Shown here piece by piece: positions 32,639 to 41,087 of a stretch of 64,000 nt of DNA. The position numbers were made by a program, and so were the translations under genes. Numbering within the stretch: the first letter of the stretch is position 1; each line of letters opens with the position of its first letter. Below the pieces are notes generated by a model. The model was not told the origin of the DNA, did not search any database, and worked only from the letters and a program-made list of their open reading frames with translations. This DNA is from Pseudomonas sp. B28(2017) (GTDB taxonomy: Bacteria > Pseudomonadota > Gammaproteobacteria > Pseudomonadales > Pseudomonadaceae): the NCBI RefSeq assembly GCF_002113025.1, contig NZ_NEJH01000017.1, forward strand, positions 1 through 64,000, given 5' to 3'.

Positions 32639-33652
32639 ATGACCCATTCCATCGCGTTCAACTTTGAAGACGGCGTCACCCGTTTCATCGACGCCAATGC
32701 CGGCGAAACCGTGGCCGACGCCGCGTACCGCCAAGGCATCAACATCCCGCTGGACTGCCGCGACGGCGCCTGCGGCACCTGCAAGTGTTTTGCCGAGGCT
32801 GGCCAATACGATCTGGGCGAGGAGTACATCGAAGACGCCCTCAGCCCCGAAGAGGCCGAGCAGGGTTTTGTCCTGACCTGCCAGATGCGCGCCCGGAGTG
32901 ATTGCGTTGTGCGAGTGCCGACGTCCTCGGAAGTCTGCCGTACTCGCCAGGCCAGCTACGACGCGACCATCAGCGCCGTGCGTCAGTTGTCCGACAGCAC
33001 CATTGCGCTGTCGATCAAGGGCGAGGCCCTGAGCAAACTGGCGTTCCTGCCGGGGCAATATGTGAATCTGGGGATTCCCGGCAGCGAGCAGACTCGTGCT
33101 TATTCATTCAGTTCGTTGCAGCGCGATGGTGAGGTCAGCTTCCTGATCCGCAACGTGCCGGGCGGCTTGATGAGCAGTTTCCTCACCGGCATGGCCAAGG
33201 CCGGCGACAGCATGCGCCTGGCCGGACCGTTGGGCAGTTTTTACCTGCGTGATATTCGTCGTCCATTGCTGCTGTTGGCCGGTGGCACCGGGCTGGCGCC
33301 GTTCACCGCGATGCTGGAGAAGATCGCCGAGCAGGGCAGCGATCATCCGCTGCATCTTATCTACGGCGTGACCCACGATTTCGATCTGGTGGAGCTCGAC
33401 CGCCTTGAAGCCTTCGCGGCGCGCATCCCCAACTTCACCTTCAGTGCCTGCGTCGCCAGCCCCGAGAGCTTGCATCCGCTCAAGGGCTACGTGACCCAGC
33501 ACATCGAGCCAAAGCATTTGAACGATGGCGACGTCGACGTCTACCTGTGCGGCCCGCCGCCGATGGTCGAGGCCGTCAGCCAGTACATTGGCGAGCAAGG
33601 CATCAAGCCTGCGAATTTCTACTACGAAAAATTTGCTGCCAGCGCGGCTTGA
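32639..33652 (+). CDS. benC: Benzoate 1,2-dioxygenase reductase
   Basis: 337 residues; the ATG at 32639 follows GTGAGGCGG. The N-terminal plant-type [2Fe-2S] ferredoxin (CRDGACGTCKC, with a fourth Cys in LTCQM) is followed by an FAD domain (RAYSFSS) and an NADH-binding domain (LLAGGTGLAPF, YLCGPPPMVEAV). It passes electrons from NADH to the BenAB Rieske centre. A REP pair separates it from benD. Confidence 0.95.
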   Translation: MTHSIAFNFEDGVTRFIDANAGETVADAAYRQGINIPLDCRDGACGTCKCFAEAGQYDLGEEYIEDALSPEEAEQGFVLTCQMRARSDCVVRVPTSSEVCRTRQASYDATISAVRQLSDSTIALSIKGEALSKLAFLPGQYVNLGIPGSEQTRAYSFSSLQRDGEVSFLIRNVPGGLMSSFLTGMAKAGDSMRLAGPLGSFYLRDIRRPLLLLAGGTGLAPFTAMLEKIAEQGSDHPLHLIYGVTHDFDLVELDRLEAFAARIPNFTFSACVASPESLHPLKGYVTQHIEPKHLNDGDVDVYLCGPPPMVEAVSQYIGEQGIKPANFYYEKFAASAA

Positions 33653-33688
33653 GTCCTGCGCAGGCAGCTGCTTCTACAACAAATCAAT

Positions 33689-33779
33689 GTGGGAGCGAGC
33701 CTGCTCGCGAAGAGGCCCGGACATTCAACATTGTTGTCGTCTGTGAGGCTGTTATCGCGCGCAGGCTCGCTCCCACAGG
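33689..33779. repeat. Inverted pair of REP elements inside the ben operon
   Basis: GTGGGAGCGAGCCTGCTCGCGA and the mirrored CGCGCAGGCTCGCTCCCAC lie between benC and benD. A hairpin here may lower benD expression relative to benABC or give differential mRNA stability. Confidence 0.85.
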
Positions 33780-33830
33780 ACCGGGTTTGGCCGGCATTTT
33801 CCTGGTTGGCCGGAATTATTTGAGGTGTCC

Positions 33831-34604
33831 ATGAACAGATTTCACGAAAAAGTCGCACTGATCACCGGCGCTGCCCAAGGCATCGGGCGGCGGGTGGCCG
33901 AGCGTATGGCCGCGGAAGGGGCGAAGCTGATCCTGGTGGATCGTTCCGAGCTGGTGTTCGAAGTGCAGCAACACCTGGCGCCGGCCAGCCAGGTTCTGGC
34001 CCTGACCGCCGACCTTGAGCAATACGAGGAATGCGGCCGGGTGATGCAAACCGCCGTCGAGCGATTCGGTCGTCTCGACGTGTTGATCAACAACGTCGGT
34101 GGCACGATCTGGGCCAAGCCGTTCGAGCACTATGAAGCGTCGCAGATCGAGGCCGAGGTACGCCGCTCGTTGTTCCCGACCTTGTGGTGTTGCCATGCGG
34201 CGCTGCCGTTCATGCTGGAGCAGGGCAGCGGGGCGATCGTCAACGTATCCTCCATCGCCACCCGCAGTCTCAACCGCGTGCCCTACGGTGCGGCAAAGGG
34301 AGGGGTGAATGCCTTGACCGCTTGTCTGGCGTTCGAGACCGCCGGTCGTGGCGTGCGGGTCAACGCCACTGCACCGGGCGGCACCGAAGCACCGCCGCGA
34401 CGCATACCGCGCAACGGTGCCGAGCAGAGTGAGCAGGAAAAACACTGGTACCAGCAGATCGTCGACCAGACCCTCGACAGCAGTTTGATGAAACGCTATG
34501 GCACGCTGGATGAACAGGCGGGGGCTATTCTGTTTCTGGCCAGCGACGAAGCGTCCTATATCACCGGCATGGTCATGCCCGTGGGCGGCGGCGATCAGGG
34601 CTGA
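33831..34604 (+). CDS. benD: Benzoate cis-diol dehydrogenase
   Basis: 257 residues, chosen from ATG 33831 after GAGG (a GTG six bases earlier overlaps the SD). A short-chain dehydrogenase with the NAD motif TGAAQGIG, INNVGG, catalytic Ser (VNVSSIATRS) and the YGAAK pair (Tyr/Lys). It oxidises and decarboxylates 1,2-dihydroxy-1,2-dihydrobenzoate to catechol, feeding CatA. Confidence 0.94.
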   Translation: MNRFHEKVALITGAAQGIGRRVAERMAAEGAKLILVDRSELVFEVQQHLAPASQVLALTADLEQYEECGRVMQTAVERFGRLDVLINNVGGTIWAKPFEHYEASQIEAEVRRSLFPTLWCCHAALPFMLEQGSGAIVNVSSIATRSLNRVPYGAAKGGVNALTACLAFETAGRGVRVNATAPGGTEAPPRRIPRNGAEQSEQEKHWYQQIVDQTLDSSLMKRYGTLDEQAGAILFLASDEASYITGMVMPVGGGDQG

Positions 34605-34646
34605 GGCGAGCGACAAACAACCCCATCCGAAAACGGAGACATGGTG

Positions 34647-35345
34647 ATGAGTGTCAAACCCACGATTGTGCTGGTCCATGGTTTTTGGGGCGGCGCTGCC
34701 CACTGGAACAAGGTCATCGTCAAATTGCTCAGCCGGGGTGACACGCACATTCGTGCCGTCGAGTTGCCGCTGACGTCCCTGGCCGAGGATGCCGAGCGTA
34801 CGCGCAAGATGGTTGCCCAGGTGCCGGGGCCGGTGCTGCTGGTGGGGCACTCCTATGGCGGTGCGGTGATTACCGAAGCCGGCGACCAGCCAAATGTGGT
34901 GGGCCTGGTGTACATCGCCGCCTTCGCGCCGGATGCCGGTGAAAGCCCCGGTGGCATCACGCAACGGCATCTGCCTGCGGCGGCGGCCAACCTGGCTCCC
35001 GACAGCGATGGATACCTATGGGTCAAGCCTGAGCTCTATCATGAAAGCTTCTGCCAGGACTTGCCGGCGACCGAAGGGGTGGTCATGGGGCTCACCCAGA
35101 AAGCGCCGCTGGCCAGGACCTTCGGTGACACCCTCAGCAACGTGGCCTGGAAGAAAAAACCATCGTGGTATCAGGTTTCCAGCGCAGACCGGATGATCGC
35201 GCCGCAAAACCAGCAATGGATGGCCGAGCGGCTGAACGCCCGGGAGATTCTGACCTTGAATGCCAGCCATGCGTCATTGGCGTCGATGCCCGCCGAAGTG
35301 GCGGCATTGATCGACAGGGCTGCGACGGCGTTGGCCGAGGGCTAG
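34647..35345 (+). CDS. Alpha/beta hydrolase
   Basis: 232 residues from ATG 34647, eight bases after GGAG (an ATG at 34641 is too close to it). The alpha/beta-hydrolase fold is clear: oxyanion region VLVHGFWGGAAHW, nucleophile elbow GHSYGG (Ser), an acid near DRMI and a catalytic His in NASHASL. It follows benD by 42 bases and so may be in the ben operon, but benzoate transporter genes would be more usual here. Its ester or amide substrate is unknown. Confidence 0.88.
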   Translation: MSVKPTIVLVHGFWGGAAHWNKVIVKLLSRGDTHIRAVELPLTSLAEDAERTRKMVAQVPGPVLLVGHSYGGAVITEAGDQPNVVGLVYIAAFAPDAGESPGGITQRHLPAAAANLAPDSDGYLWVKPELYHESFCQDLPATEGVVMGLTQKAPLARTFGDTLSNVAWKKKPSWYQVSSADRMIAPQNQQWMAERLNAREILTLNASHASLASMPAEVAALIDRAATALAEG

Positions 35346-35462
35346 GGTCCAGATGCAACCGGAATGGGGAATTTTCCTGGCGACGTCTGGTCGGTATTTC
35401 ACAGAAGGGTGGGTGTAAGGTAAGCAAGCCAACCTGAGAACACTGCCCGGGAGGAGGTGACT

Positions 35463-35663
35463 ATGAGCGTTTCGATGTTGAACAAAATGCACATGAACGG
35501 TTACGACGTACTCAGCGTGAACAACGGCCCCTGGCGGGTATGCACCCAGGGCGACCGGCTTGGCTCGTTCGACAGTCGAGAAGAGGCACTGGCGTTTGCC
35601 GCGTCACTGCCCGGCTACAGGGCGCGAACCACCCGGCCTGCGCGCAGCGACCAGGCTAAATGA
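35463..35663 (+). CDS. Small hypothetical protein (DUF2188-like)
   Basis: 66 residues starting at ATG 35463 after a strong GGAGGAGGT; the preceding in-frame GTG overlaps the SD. The sequence GPWRVCTQGDRLGSFDSREE, then ALAFAASLPG, resembles the small beta-beta-alpha DUF2188 domain, ending in a basic tail. Function unknown. A clear terminator follows. Confidence 0.7.
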   Translation: MSVSMLNKMHMNGYDVLSVNNGPWRVCTQGDRLGSFDSREEALAFAASLPGYRARTTRPARSDQAK

Positions 35664-35674
35664 AGGCAGGCTTG

Positions 35675-35698
35675 AAGCCCCGGTCCGCCGGGGCTTTT
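35675..35698. terminator. Rho-independent terminator
   Basis: AAGCCCCGG-TCCG-CCGGGGCTTTT, a GC-rich stem with a four-base loop and T run, directly after the small DUF2188-like gene and before the convergent osmE. Confidence 0.85.
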
Positions 35699-35714
35699 GC
35701 TGTATGGGGCAGGG

Positions 35715-36065
35715 TCAGTAGCCTCCGCCTCCGCTGCTGCGGGCAGGTTCCCGGGCTTTTTGCTGCATGTGGCTCCATTCCGCGCAGGTCATGAAGCTCT
35801 TGTGGTCAACCATGCCACGGCCGTCGAAGCTGACGTTGTACGCCTGCTGATGACCGGCCTGAGTCAGTCGGTAGTCAAAGCACGTACCGGGTTCGACGGT
35901 GCGATCGCTGACCGCCAGGGGCTGGCCGCCGATTTGCCGGACTTGCTCCTGGCTCATGCCGGTGTCGACTTTCGCAACCAGCGGCTGGTCCTGGTAGATC
36001 GAGTTGGTGCTGCAGCCTGCCAACGCGGTCAGTGCAACGACCAGCGTGAATAGAGGCCTGTTCAT
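35715..36065 (-). CDS. osmE: OsmE-like outer-membrane lipoprotein
   Basis: 116 residues. Signal peptide with lipobox LAGC (Cys18), followed by a SmpA/OmlA (BamE-like) domain: VDTGMSQEQVRQIGGQPLAV, then CFDYRLTQAGHQQAYNVSFD and GRGMVDHKSFMTCAEWS. This matches OsmE, an osmotically inducible lipoprotein. The Gly-rich tail SSGGGGY is an extra. It lies 13 bases downstream of a small hypothetical gene on the same strand. Confidence 0.85.
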   Translation of the reverse strand: MNRPLFTLVVALTALAGCSTNSIYQDQPLVAKVDTGMSQEQVRQIGGQPLAVSDRTVEPGTCFDYRLTQAGHQQAYNVSFDGRGMVDHKSFMTCAEWSHMQQKAREPARSSGGGGY

Positions 36066-36078
36066 GGCAGCGCTCCCG

Positions 36079-36318
36079 CTATTGAGCCTTGTTGCGGCTA
36101 ATGACCTTGGCTTTCACTTCCTCGGCATAGCCGGACAGTTTTGCTTCATCACCCTGAAATAAAGAACACAGTCTTTTAACGGCTTGTGCGTCGGCTTCGC
36201 TCCCGAGCAGGCGCAATTGCTCCTCTATGCGCAGAAGCTCCACTGCCGACCAGCGCAAATCTGACGCAAGCCCTTGCAGATCACGCCGAAGCTGCTGTTC
36301 CGATTCGTTAAGCCACAT
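36079..36318 (-). CDS. Small hypothetical helical protein (79 aa)
   Basis: The ATG at 36318 follows AGGAG seven bases upstream. The product is polar and predominantly helical with heptad-like Leu spacing (LRRDLQGLASDLRWSAVELL, RIEEQLRLLG), suggesting a short coiled coil. No family recognised. The next gene on this strand is osmE, so the two are probably co-transcribed and may be stress-induced. Confidence 0.65.
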   Translation of the reverse strand: MWLNESEQQLRRDLQGLASDLRWSAVELLRIEEQLRLLGSEADAQAVKRLCSLFQGDEAKLSGYAEEVKAKVISRNKAQ

Positions 36319-36585
36319 GATGATCTCCTGAATACTGCACTCCGGAATTTTAGACCTGTTTGCCGGACTGGATGTTGTGTTCGTCTGAATCAGTGGGGTT
36401 TCCTTCGGTCGGGAAAATAAACGCGAACGTGAAAGTACGCTGTCCTGCTCAAGAAAGATGGATGGCTCATCTGAATTCAAGGAACTAACGGGTGGAGCCG
36501 ATATCAATGACAGTCGCCGAATCGTTGGATGGATGTAAGGCCGGCGGCGAGCTACATTTTCTTTTTTCGAATCTAAGGAAGCAGC

Positions 36586-36921
36586 ATGCGGATGTTGATG
36601 GGGGGAGTCGCGCTGGCACTGCTGGCCGGGTGTTCGTTGCCAGCGTCGCTGGTTCCGGGCGAGCCGAATGTCAGCAAGCACAGCGCGAAGGCGCCAAAAG
36701 AGTATGCGGCGTGTGTTTTGCCTGCCTGGCAACAGGAAGTACCGAATACGACCCAGGTTTCGATATCCAACGGATACCGGATCACCGCACCCAGCGTGAT
36801 CACGGCCGACGAAGTGCTGGATATCGTGAAGTACAAGGATGGCAGCCAGATTTCGCTGTATCAGGGGCCACCCTGGGCCAAATCCGGCGACCTGCGCAAA
36901 ATCGTCCGCGACTGCTTGTAA
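36586..36921 (+). CDS. Small lipoprotein of unknown function
   Basis: 111 residues. A short signal peptide ends in the lipobox LLAGC (Cys16). The mature part has two other Cys (AACVLPAW and RDCL), which could form a disulphide. The core TQVSISNGYRITAPSVITAD is reminiscent of small envelope stress lipoproteins, but no family can be named. The long 5' gap (36319-36585) shows no other gene. A strong terminator follows. Confidence 0.7.
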   Translation: MRMLMGGVALALLAGCSLPASLVPGEPNVSKHSAKAPKEYAACVLPAWQQEVPNTTQVSISNGYRITAPSVITADEVLDIVKYKDGSQISLYQGPPWAKSGDLRKIVRDCL

Positions 36922-36934
36922 GCACGGGAGCGTG

Positions 36935-36972
36935 AAAAAAAACCGGATGCCTGGCGTGCATCCGGTTTTTTT
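36935..36972. terminator. Rho-independent terminator
   Basis: An A-run, ACCGGATGC, a short loop, GCATCCGGT and seven Ts: a nine-base stem with U tract in both directions, between the small lipoprotein and the convergent Rrf2 gene. Confidence 0.92.
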
Positions 36973-36981
36973 GTGTGTGGA

Positions 36982-37542
36982 TCAGTCTGAAAGGCTAGTC
37001 GTGGGGATGAGTTGCTCACTGCCCTGAGCGCCGCTTTTGCGTTCCCGACGCTCGTTCATCCAGTTTTCCACCTTTACACCGAATTCCGGTGGGGCTTTGC
37101 GCCCGAGTTTCCTGGCGATGTCCAGGATGGTCTGTTGGGCGAGGGCCTCTTCCATTCGTTTCTGCGCAACCATCATCGCGCCATGGACCGCACACGGACC
37201 GTCCAGTGCCCATTCAGGCGGGGCGCCGTCAAACACAGCGCAACGGCCACGAATCTCCCGACAATCGAAAATCGACTTGCGACCGTCGATGGCGTTGACG
37301 ATATCCAGCAGGGTGATTTCGTCAGCGGGCCGGGCCAGCTTGAAGCCGCCGCGCATGCCCTCGGTGGCGACCACCAGTTTGCCCTTGGCCAGTTTGGTGA
37401 AGATTTTCGCCAGATAGTCCAGGGGAACGCCTTGCAGTTCGGCAAGGTCACGTACGCTCGCCTCGCGAGAGTCGCCACCATTGCCTACGAGAAAAAGCAG
37501 GCAGTGGATGCCGTACTCGACACCCGCGCTGTAAAGAGACAT
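36982..37542 (-). CDS. Rrf2-family transcriptional regulator
   Basis: 186 residues. The N-terminal winged helix (SAGVEYGIHCLLFLVGN, ASVRDLAELQGVPLDYLAKI, TEGMRGGFKLARPADEITLL) is typical of Rrf2. Three cysteines follow in the usual cluster region (FDCREIRGRCAVFD and GPCAV), so it may hold an Fe-S cluster or sense redox/NO. The C-terminal ~30 residues are a longer polar tail than usual. It is divergent from the NDH-2-like gene at 37862 and probably controls it; that is inference from context. Confidence 0.88.
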   Translation of the reverse strand: MSLYSAGVEYGIHCLLFLVGNGGDSREASVRDLAELQGVPLDYLAKIFTKLAKGKLVVATEGMRGGFKLARPADEITLLDIVNAIDGRKSIFDCREIRGRCAVFDGAPPEWALDGPCAVHGAMMVAQKRMEEALAQQTILDIARKLGRKAPPEFGVKVENWMNERRERKSGAQGSEQLIPTTSLSD

Positions 37543-37861
37543 ACAAATCTCCGACTTGATTAGTCGCCAATTCTAGCAGCCTGAAATAGACCGGGCAACG
37601 AATCGTTGCGTCCGAAATTTTCTTTTTCAGTTTGAAAAGTCGGCGTTATGCGCGTTCTTGAGCCTTTTCTGGCGAGGCATCGGCGCTTTCGATGGCGGCC
37701 ATCAAAAAAAACGGATTGCAGGATTTAACTAGGATCAATACAGTCGTAGTTATTCGGGCGGTACAGGTGAGCGGTTCTCGAAACATACCGACCTCATTCC
37801 CGCTCCCGATGAGCGTGACCCATCACGATCGACAACATTTGTTTATCTTCTGGAGTTAAAA
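37543..37861. other. Intergenic control region between rrf2 and the NADH dehydrogenase gene
   Basis: 319 bases without a gene. It must hold the divergent promoters. The only features I can point to are an AT-richer stretch at about 37610-37640 and an A8 run at 37704, and a good CTGGAG ribosome site before the ATG at 37862. No clear Rrf2 operator could be assigned. Confidence 0.5.
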
Positions 37862-39064
37862 ATGAAACAGCACATTCTGGTGATCGGCGCAGGTTTCGGT
37901 GGCATGTGGACCGCATTGAGCGCCACGCGTCTGTTCGACATTCACGGCCACGACGACGTTGAAGTGACCGTGCTGGCTCCTCAGGCCGAGCTGCGTGTAC
38001 GTCCGCGCTTCTACGAGCCGAACGCCCACCAACTGGCTGCGCCGATTGGCGATCTGTTTGATGCTGTAGGGGTCAGGTTCATCAAGGGTGCGGCGCAGAC
38101 CATCAACGTCGAGCAAAAGCAGGTCGGTTATGTCGATGCCGCAGGGACCCGACAAGTGTGCAGCTACGACAAACTCGTTCTGGCTACAGGCAGTCGCCTG
38201 GCTTCGTCGAGCACTCCGGGCGTGGCCGAACATGCGTTCGACGTCGATCAGATCGAACAGGCCGTGCGTCTGGAAAACCACCTCAAGGCGCTGGCCAGTC
38301 AGCCTGAAAGCAAGGCACGCAACACGGTGGTGGTGGCCGGTGGCGGTTTCACCGGGATCGAAACCGCGACTGAAATGCCAACCCGCCTGCGGGCCATCTT
38401 CGGCGACCATGCCGATATCAATGTGATCATCGTTGACCGCGGCGACAAGGTTGGCGGCTCGATGGGGGAGCAAATCGCAGAGTCGATCGTCGAAGCCAGC
38501 GTGGCGACCGGCGTGAAATGGCACTTGAAAGCCTCGGTCGTGTCGGTCGATGCCAACGGCGTGACCCTGTCCGACGGTGCTCGTATCGATGCCAAAACCG
38601 TGGTCTGGACCACCGGCGTTCGCGCCAGCTCCCTGACCGAGCAGATTCCGGCCGAACGCGATCACCTGGGCCGCCTGCATGTCGACGCACACCTGAAAGT
38701 CATAGGCCAGGACGACATCTTCGCCACCGGCGACGTTGCCTGTGCGGCCAGTGACGAGATCGGCAACTACGCCTTGATGACCTGTCAGCACGCAATTTCC
38801 CTGGGCCGCCATGCCGGCAACAACGTCGCCGCGCAGATTCTCGGTGTCGACCCGACGCCGTACAGCCAGCCGAAATACGTGACCTGCCTCGATCTGGGCG
38901 CCTGGGGCGCGGTGTACACCGAGGGTTGGGATCGTCAGGTGAAGTTGGTCAAGCATGAAGCCAAGGCATTGAAGACTCAGATCAACACCCAGTGGATCTA
39001 CCCGCCAGCGGCCGACCGTGCCACTGCATTGGCTTCGGCGGATCCGATGATTCCTGTGGCCTGA
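37862..39064 (+). CDS. FAD-dependent NAD(P)H dehydrogenase (NDH-2-like)
   Basis: 400 residues of the two-dinucleotide-binding-fold pyridine nucleotide:disulphide family without redox cysteines. FAD site VIGAGFGGMW at the N-terminus, NADH site VVAGGGFTGIETATEM near residue 160, and the second FAD motif IFATGDVA near residue 285. Type II NADH dehydrogenases pass electrons to quinone without pumping. The C-terminus lacks an obvious membrane helix, so a soluble carotenoid- or disulphide-type reductase is an alternative. Divergent Rrf2 gene suggests redox control. Confidence 0.88.
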   Translation: MKQHILVIGAGFGGMWTALSATRLFDIHGHDDVEVTVLAPQAELRVRPRFYEPNAHQLAAPIGDLFDAVGVRFIKGAAQTINVEQKQVGYVDAAGTRQVCSYDKLVLATGSRLASSSTPGVAEHAFDVDQIEQAVRLENHLKALASQPESKARNTVVVAGGGFTGIETATEMPTRLRAIFGDHADINVIIVDRGDKVGGSMGEQIAESIVEASVATGVKWHLKASVVSVDANGVTLSDGARIDAKTVVWTTGVRASSLTEQIPAERDHLGRLHVDAHLKVIGQDDIFATGDVACAASDEIGNYALMTCQHAISLGRHAGNNVAAQILGVDPTPYSQPKYVTCLDLGAWGAVYTEGWDRQVKLVKHEAKALKTQINTQWIYPPAADRATALASADPMIPVA

Positions 39065-39084
39065 TTCGAACATCGCGTCTGAAG

Positions 39085-39123
39085 AAAAAATCCCGCTCGG
39101 GTTCGCCTGAGCGGGATTTTTTA
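39085..39123. terminator. Rho-independent terminator
   Basis: AAAAAATCCCGCTC and GAGCGGGATTTTTT pair around GGGTTCGCCT, directly after the dehydrogenase gene. Confidence 0.93.
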
Positions 39124-39139
39124 CGTCTTGATTGCCTGC

Positions 39140-39189
39140 GTGAAATTTACCGTGTATTTTTTCATGAAATTACAAATACAAAATTTCAC
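39140..39189. promoter_or_regulatory. Inverted repeat before the puu-like genes
   Basis: GTGAAATTT at 39140 and its exact mirror AAATTTCAC at 39181 bracket an AT-rich stretch that also holds ATGAAATTAC. The right arm ends nine bases before the ATG at 39198. This is the best candidate operator for the XRE-cupin regulator at 40513. Confidence 0.6.
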
Positions 39190-39197
39190 GAGGCCGT

Positions 39198-40487
39198 ATG
39201 TTTCAGCAATCCACCCGGCATGTCGCCAGTTACTACGCCCATACCTGCGCCGATCGTCTGGTCGAACGAGTCGCACTGGAAGGTGAGCAAGACACCGAAG
39301 TGCTGATCATCGGGGCCGGTTTCAGTGGCTTGCACACAGCGTTGCGCCTGGCACTGGCCGGCAAGCGCGTGACCTTGCTCGAAGCCAGCCGGGTGGCGTG
39401 GGCCGCGTCCGGGCGTAATGGCGGGCAGGCGATTCTCGGCTGGTCGTGCGACATGCCACCGCTGGAAGCGGCGCTGGGATACGAACGGGCACGGCGATTG
39501 TGGGACGGCATGCGCTGGGCCGCGCGCGAACTGCGTGATTTGCCCGGTCGCCATGAGTTCGACTGCGACTACCGCGCCGGCCATCTCTGGACCTCGGTGA
39601 TGCTGCGACGAGTGGGGCTGCTGACCGAGTGGCAACACGAGGCGAGCCACAAGTGGGGACACGACAAACTGCAATTTATCGAGCGCAGTGATTTGCCACA
39701 GTGGGTCGCCAGCGAGCGTTATCAGGCCGGTCTGTTCGATCCCGAGGGCGGGCATTTGAACCCGCTGAAACTGGCCCTGGGCCTCGCGGATGCGATTGAG
39801 CGGGCCGGTGGCCGCATCCACGAACAAAGCAAGGCGCTGAGCTATGGCGAGGAGGGCGATGGCTTTGTGGTGACCACCGAGCGCGGTCGTATTCGCGCCG
39901 ATGTGCTGGTGCTGGCGTGCAACGCTTACCTCGATCGACTCGACCCGCAACTGGCCAGTTGCGTGTTGCCGGTCGGGACGTATCAGGTCGCGACCGCGCC
40001 GCTGACGACGGAGCAAGCCACGGCGCTGCTGCCGAGCAACGTGTGCGTGACCGACAACCAGTTCGTGCTCGATTATTTCCGGCGCACCCCGGATAACCGC
40101 CTGCTGTTCGGCGGCGGTTGCACTTACCTGGGCGGGATGCCCAAGGACATTGCCGCGGCGACCCGGCCGTTCCTGGAGCGCGTGTTCCCGCAGCTCACGG
40201 GCGTCGAGCTGGAGTTTGCCTGGGGCGGACACATCGACCTGACCCTCAAACGCACGCCGGATATCGGACGACGGGGCGACCTGTACTGGATGCAGGGCTA
40301 TTCCGGGCATGGCGTGCTGCCGACACTGGCCGCGGCGCGAGCGGTGTCCGACGCGGTACTCGGTCAACCCGACGAGCTGTCCCTGTACCAGGGCCTGAAC
40401 AACGGCAGTTTTCCCGGCGGCAAATACCTGGCCGCGCCGCTGGAAGCCATCGGCAAGGCCTGGTATCGACTGCGCGACAGTATTTGA
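39198..40487 (+). CDS. puuB: FAD-dependent amine oxidase, PuuB-like
   Basis: 429 residues of the DAO/GlyOx family. FAD motif IIGAGFSGLHTALRLA near residue 38, the typical ASGRNGGQ segment (residues ~70-78) and C-terminal GYSGHGVLPTLAAARAVSDA. PuuB oxidises gamma-glutamyl-putrescine to the aldehyde. The assignment is supported by the next genes, a PuuR-like regulator and a glutamine-synthetase homologue (PuuA-like). A related role with another glutamylated amine (for example spermine or ethanolamine) is possible. Confidence 0.82.
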   Translation: MFQQSTRHVASYYAHTCADRLVERVALEGEQDTEVLIIGAGFSGLHTALRLALAGKRVTLLEASRVAWAASGRNGGQAILGWSCDMPPLEAALGYERARRLWDGMRWAARELRDLPGRHEFDCDYRAGHLWTSVMLRRVGLLTEWQHEASHKWGHDKLQFIERSDLPQWVASERYQAGLFDPEGGHLNPLKLALGLADAIERAGGRIHEQSKALSYGEEGDGFVVTTERGRIRADVLVLACNAYLDRLDPQLASCVLPVGTYQVATAPLTTEQATALLPSNVCVTDNQFVLDYFRRTPDNRLLFGGGCTYLGGMPKDIAAATRPFLERVFPQLTGVELEFAWGGHIDLTLKRTPDIGRRGDLYWMQGYSGHGVLPTLAAARAVSDAVLGQPDELSLYQGLNNGSFPGGKYLAAPLEAIGKAWYRLRDSI

Positions 40488-40512
40488 AGCGACACTTTCT
40501 GGAAGCCTCAAG

Positions 40513-41067
40513 ATGGACATGCAAGAAGAAATCTCGGCGTTGGCGATCCTGATCCAGGACCTGCGCAAACACAAGAAGTACACCCTGAAGGAACTGGCGG
40601 ACAAAATCGGTCGCTCCGTCGGTTTCCTGTCCCAGGTCGAGCGCGGTCTGTCGCGCCCGACGGTGGCGGACCTGACCGCCATCAGCGAAACCCTGGGTGT
40701 GCCGACCACCTATTTCTACAGCCTGCCCAAACCCATGGTCCTGTCCTGGGTCACCCGCCCGGACGAGCGCCGTACGCTGTACTACGCCGATGGCATTACC
40801 GACATCCTCGTTTCGCCAAAAATGCGCGCCTCGTTCTCGATGCTCGAAAGCCGGCTGGAGCCCGGTGCCAGCAGCGGCGACCGGCACATGAAGGACAGCT
40901 CCGAGCAGGGCGGTTATGTCCTGGAAGGGGAGCTGACCCTGTGGCTCGACGACAACGAACCGGTGACCCTGCATCCCGGCGACAGCTTTCAACTGGCCAG
41001 CCATGCGCACTGCCGCTACGGCAACCTGTCCGACCAACCGACCCGCGTGCTTTGGGTTTACACCTGA
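40513..41067 (+). CDS. puuR: PuuR-like XRE-cupin regulator
   Basis: 184 residues: an N-terminal Xre-type helix-turn-helix (TLKELADKIGRSVGFLSQVE, RGLSRPTVADLTAISETLGV) and a C-terminal cupin (GASSGDRHMKDSSEQGGYVL, EGELTLWLDD, LHPGDSFQLASHAHCRYGN). This is the PuuR architecture, in which the cupin senses putrescine or a related amine. It lies between the puuB- and puuA-like genes and likely represses the operon through the inverted repeat at 39140. Confidence 0.82.
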   Translation: MDMQEEISALAILIQDLRKHKKYTLKELADKIGRSVGFLSQVERGLSRPTVADLTAISETLGVPTTYFYSLPKPMVLSWVTRPDERRTLYYADGITDILVSPKMRASFSMLESRLEPGASSGDRHMKDSSEQGGYVLEGELTLWLDDNEPVTLHPGDSFQLASHAHCRYGNLSDQPTRVLWVYT

Positions 41068-41087
41068 TAACAACAAGGAACAAATCG

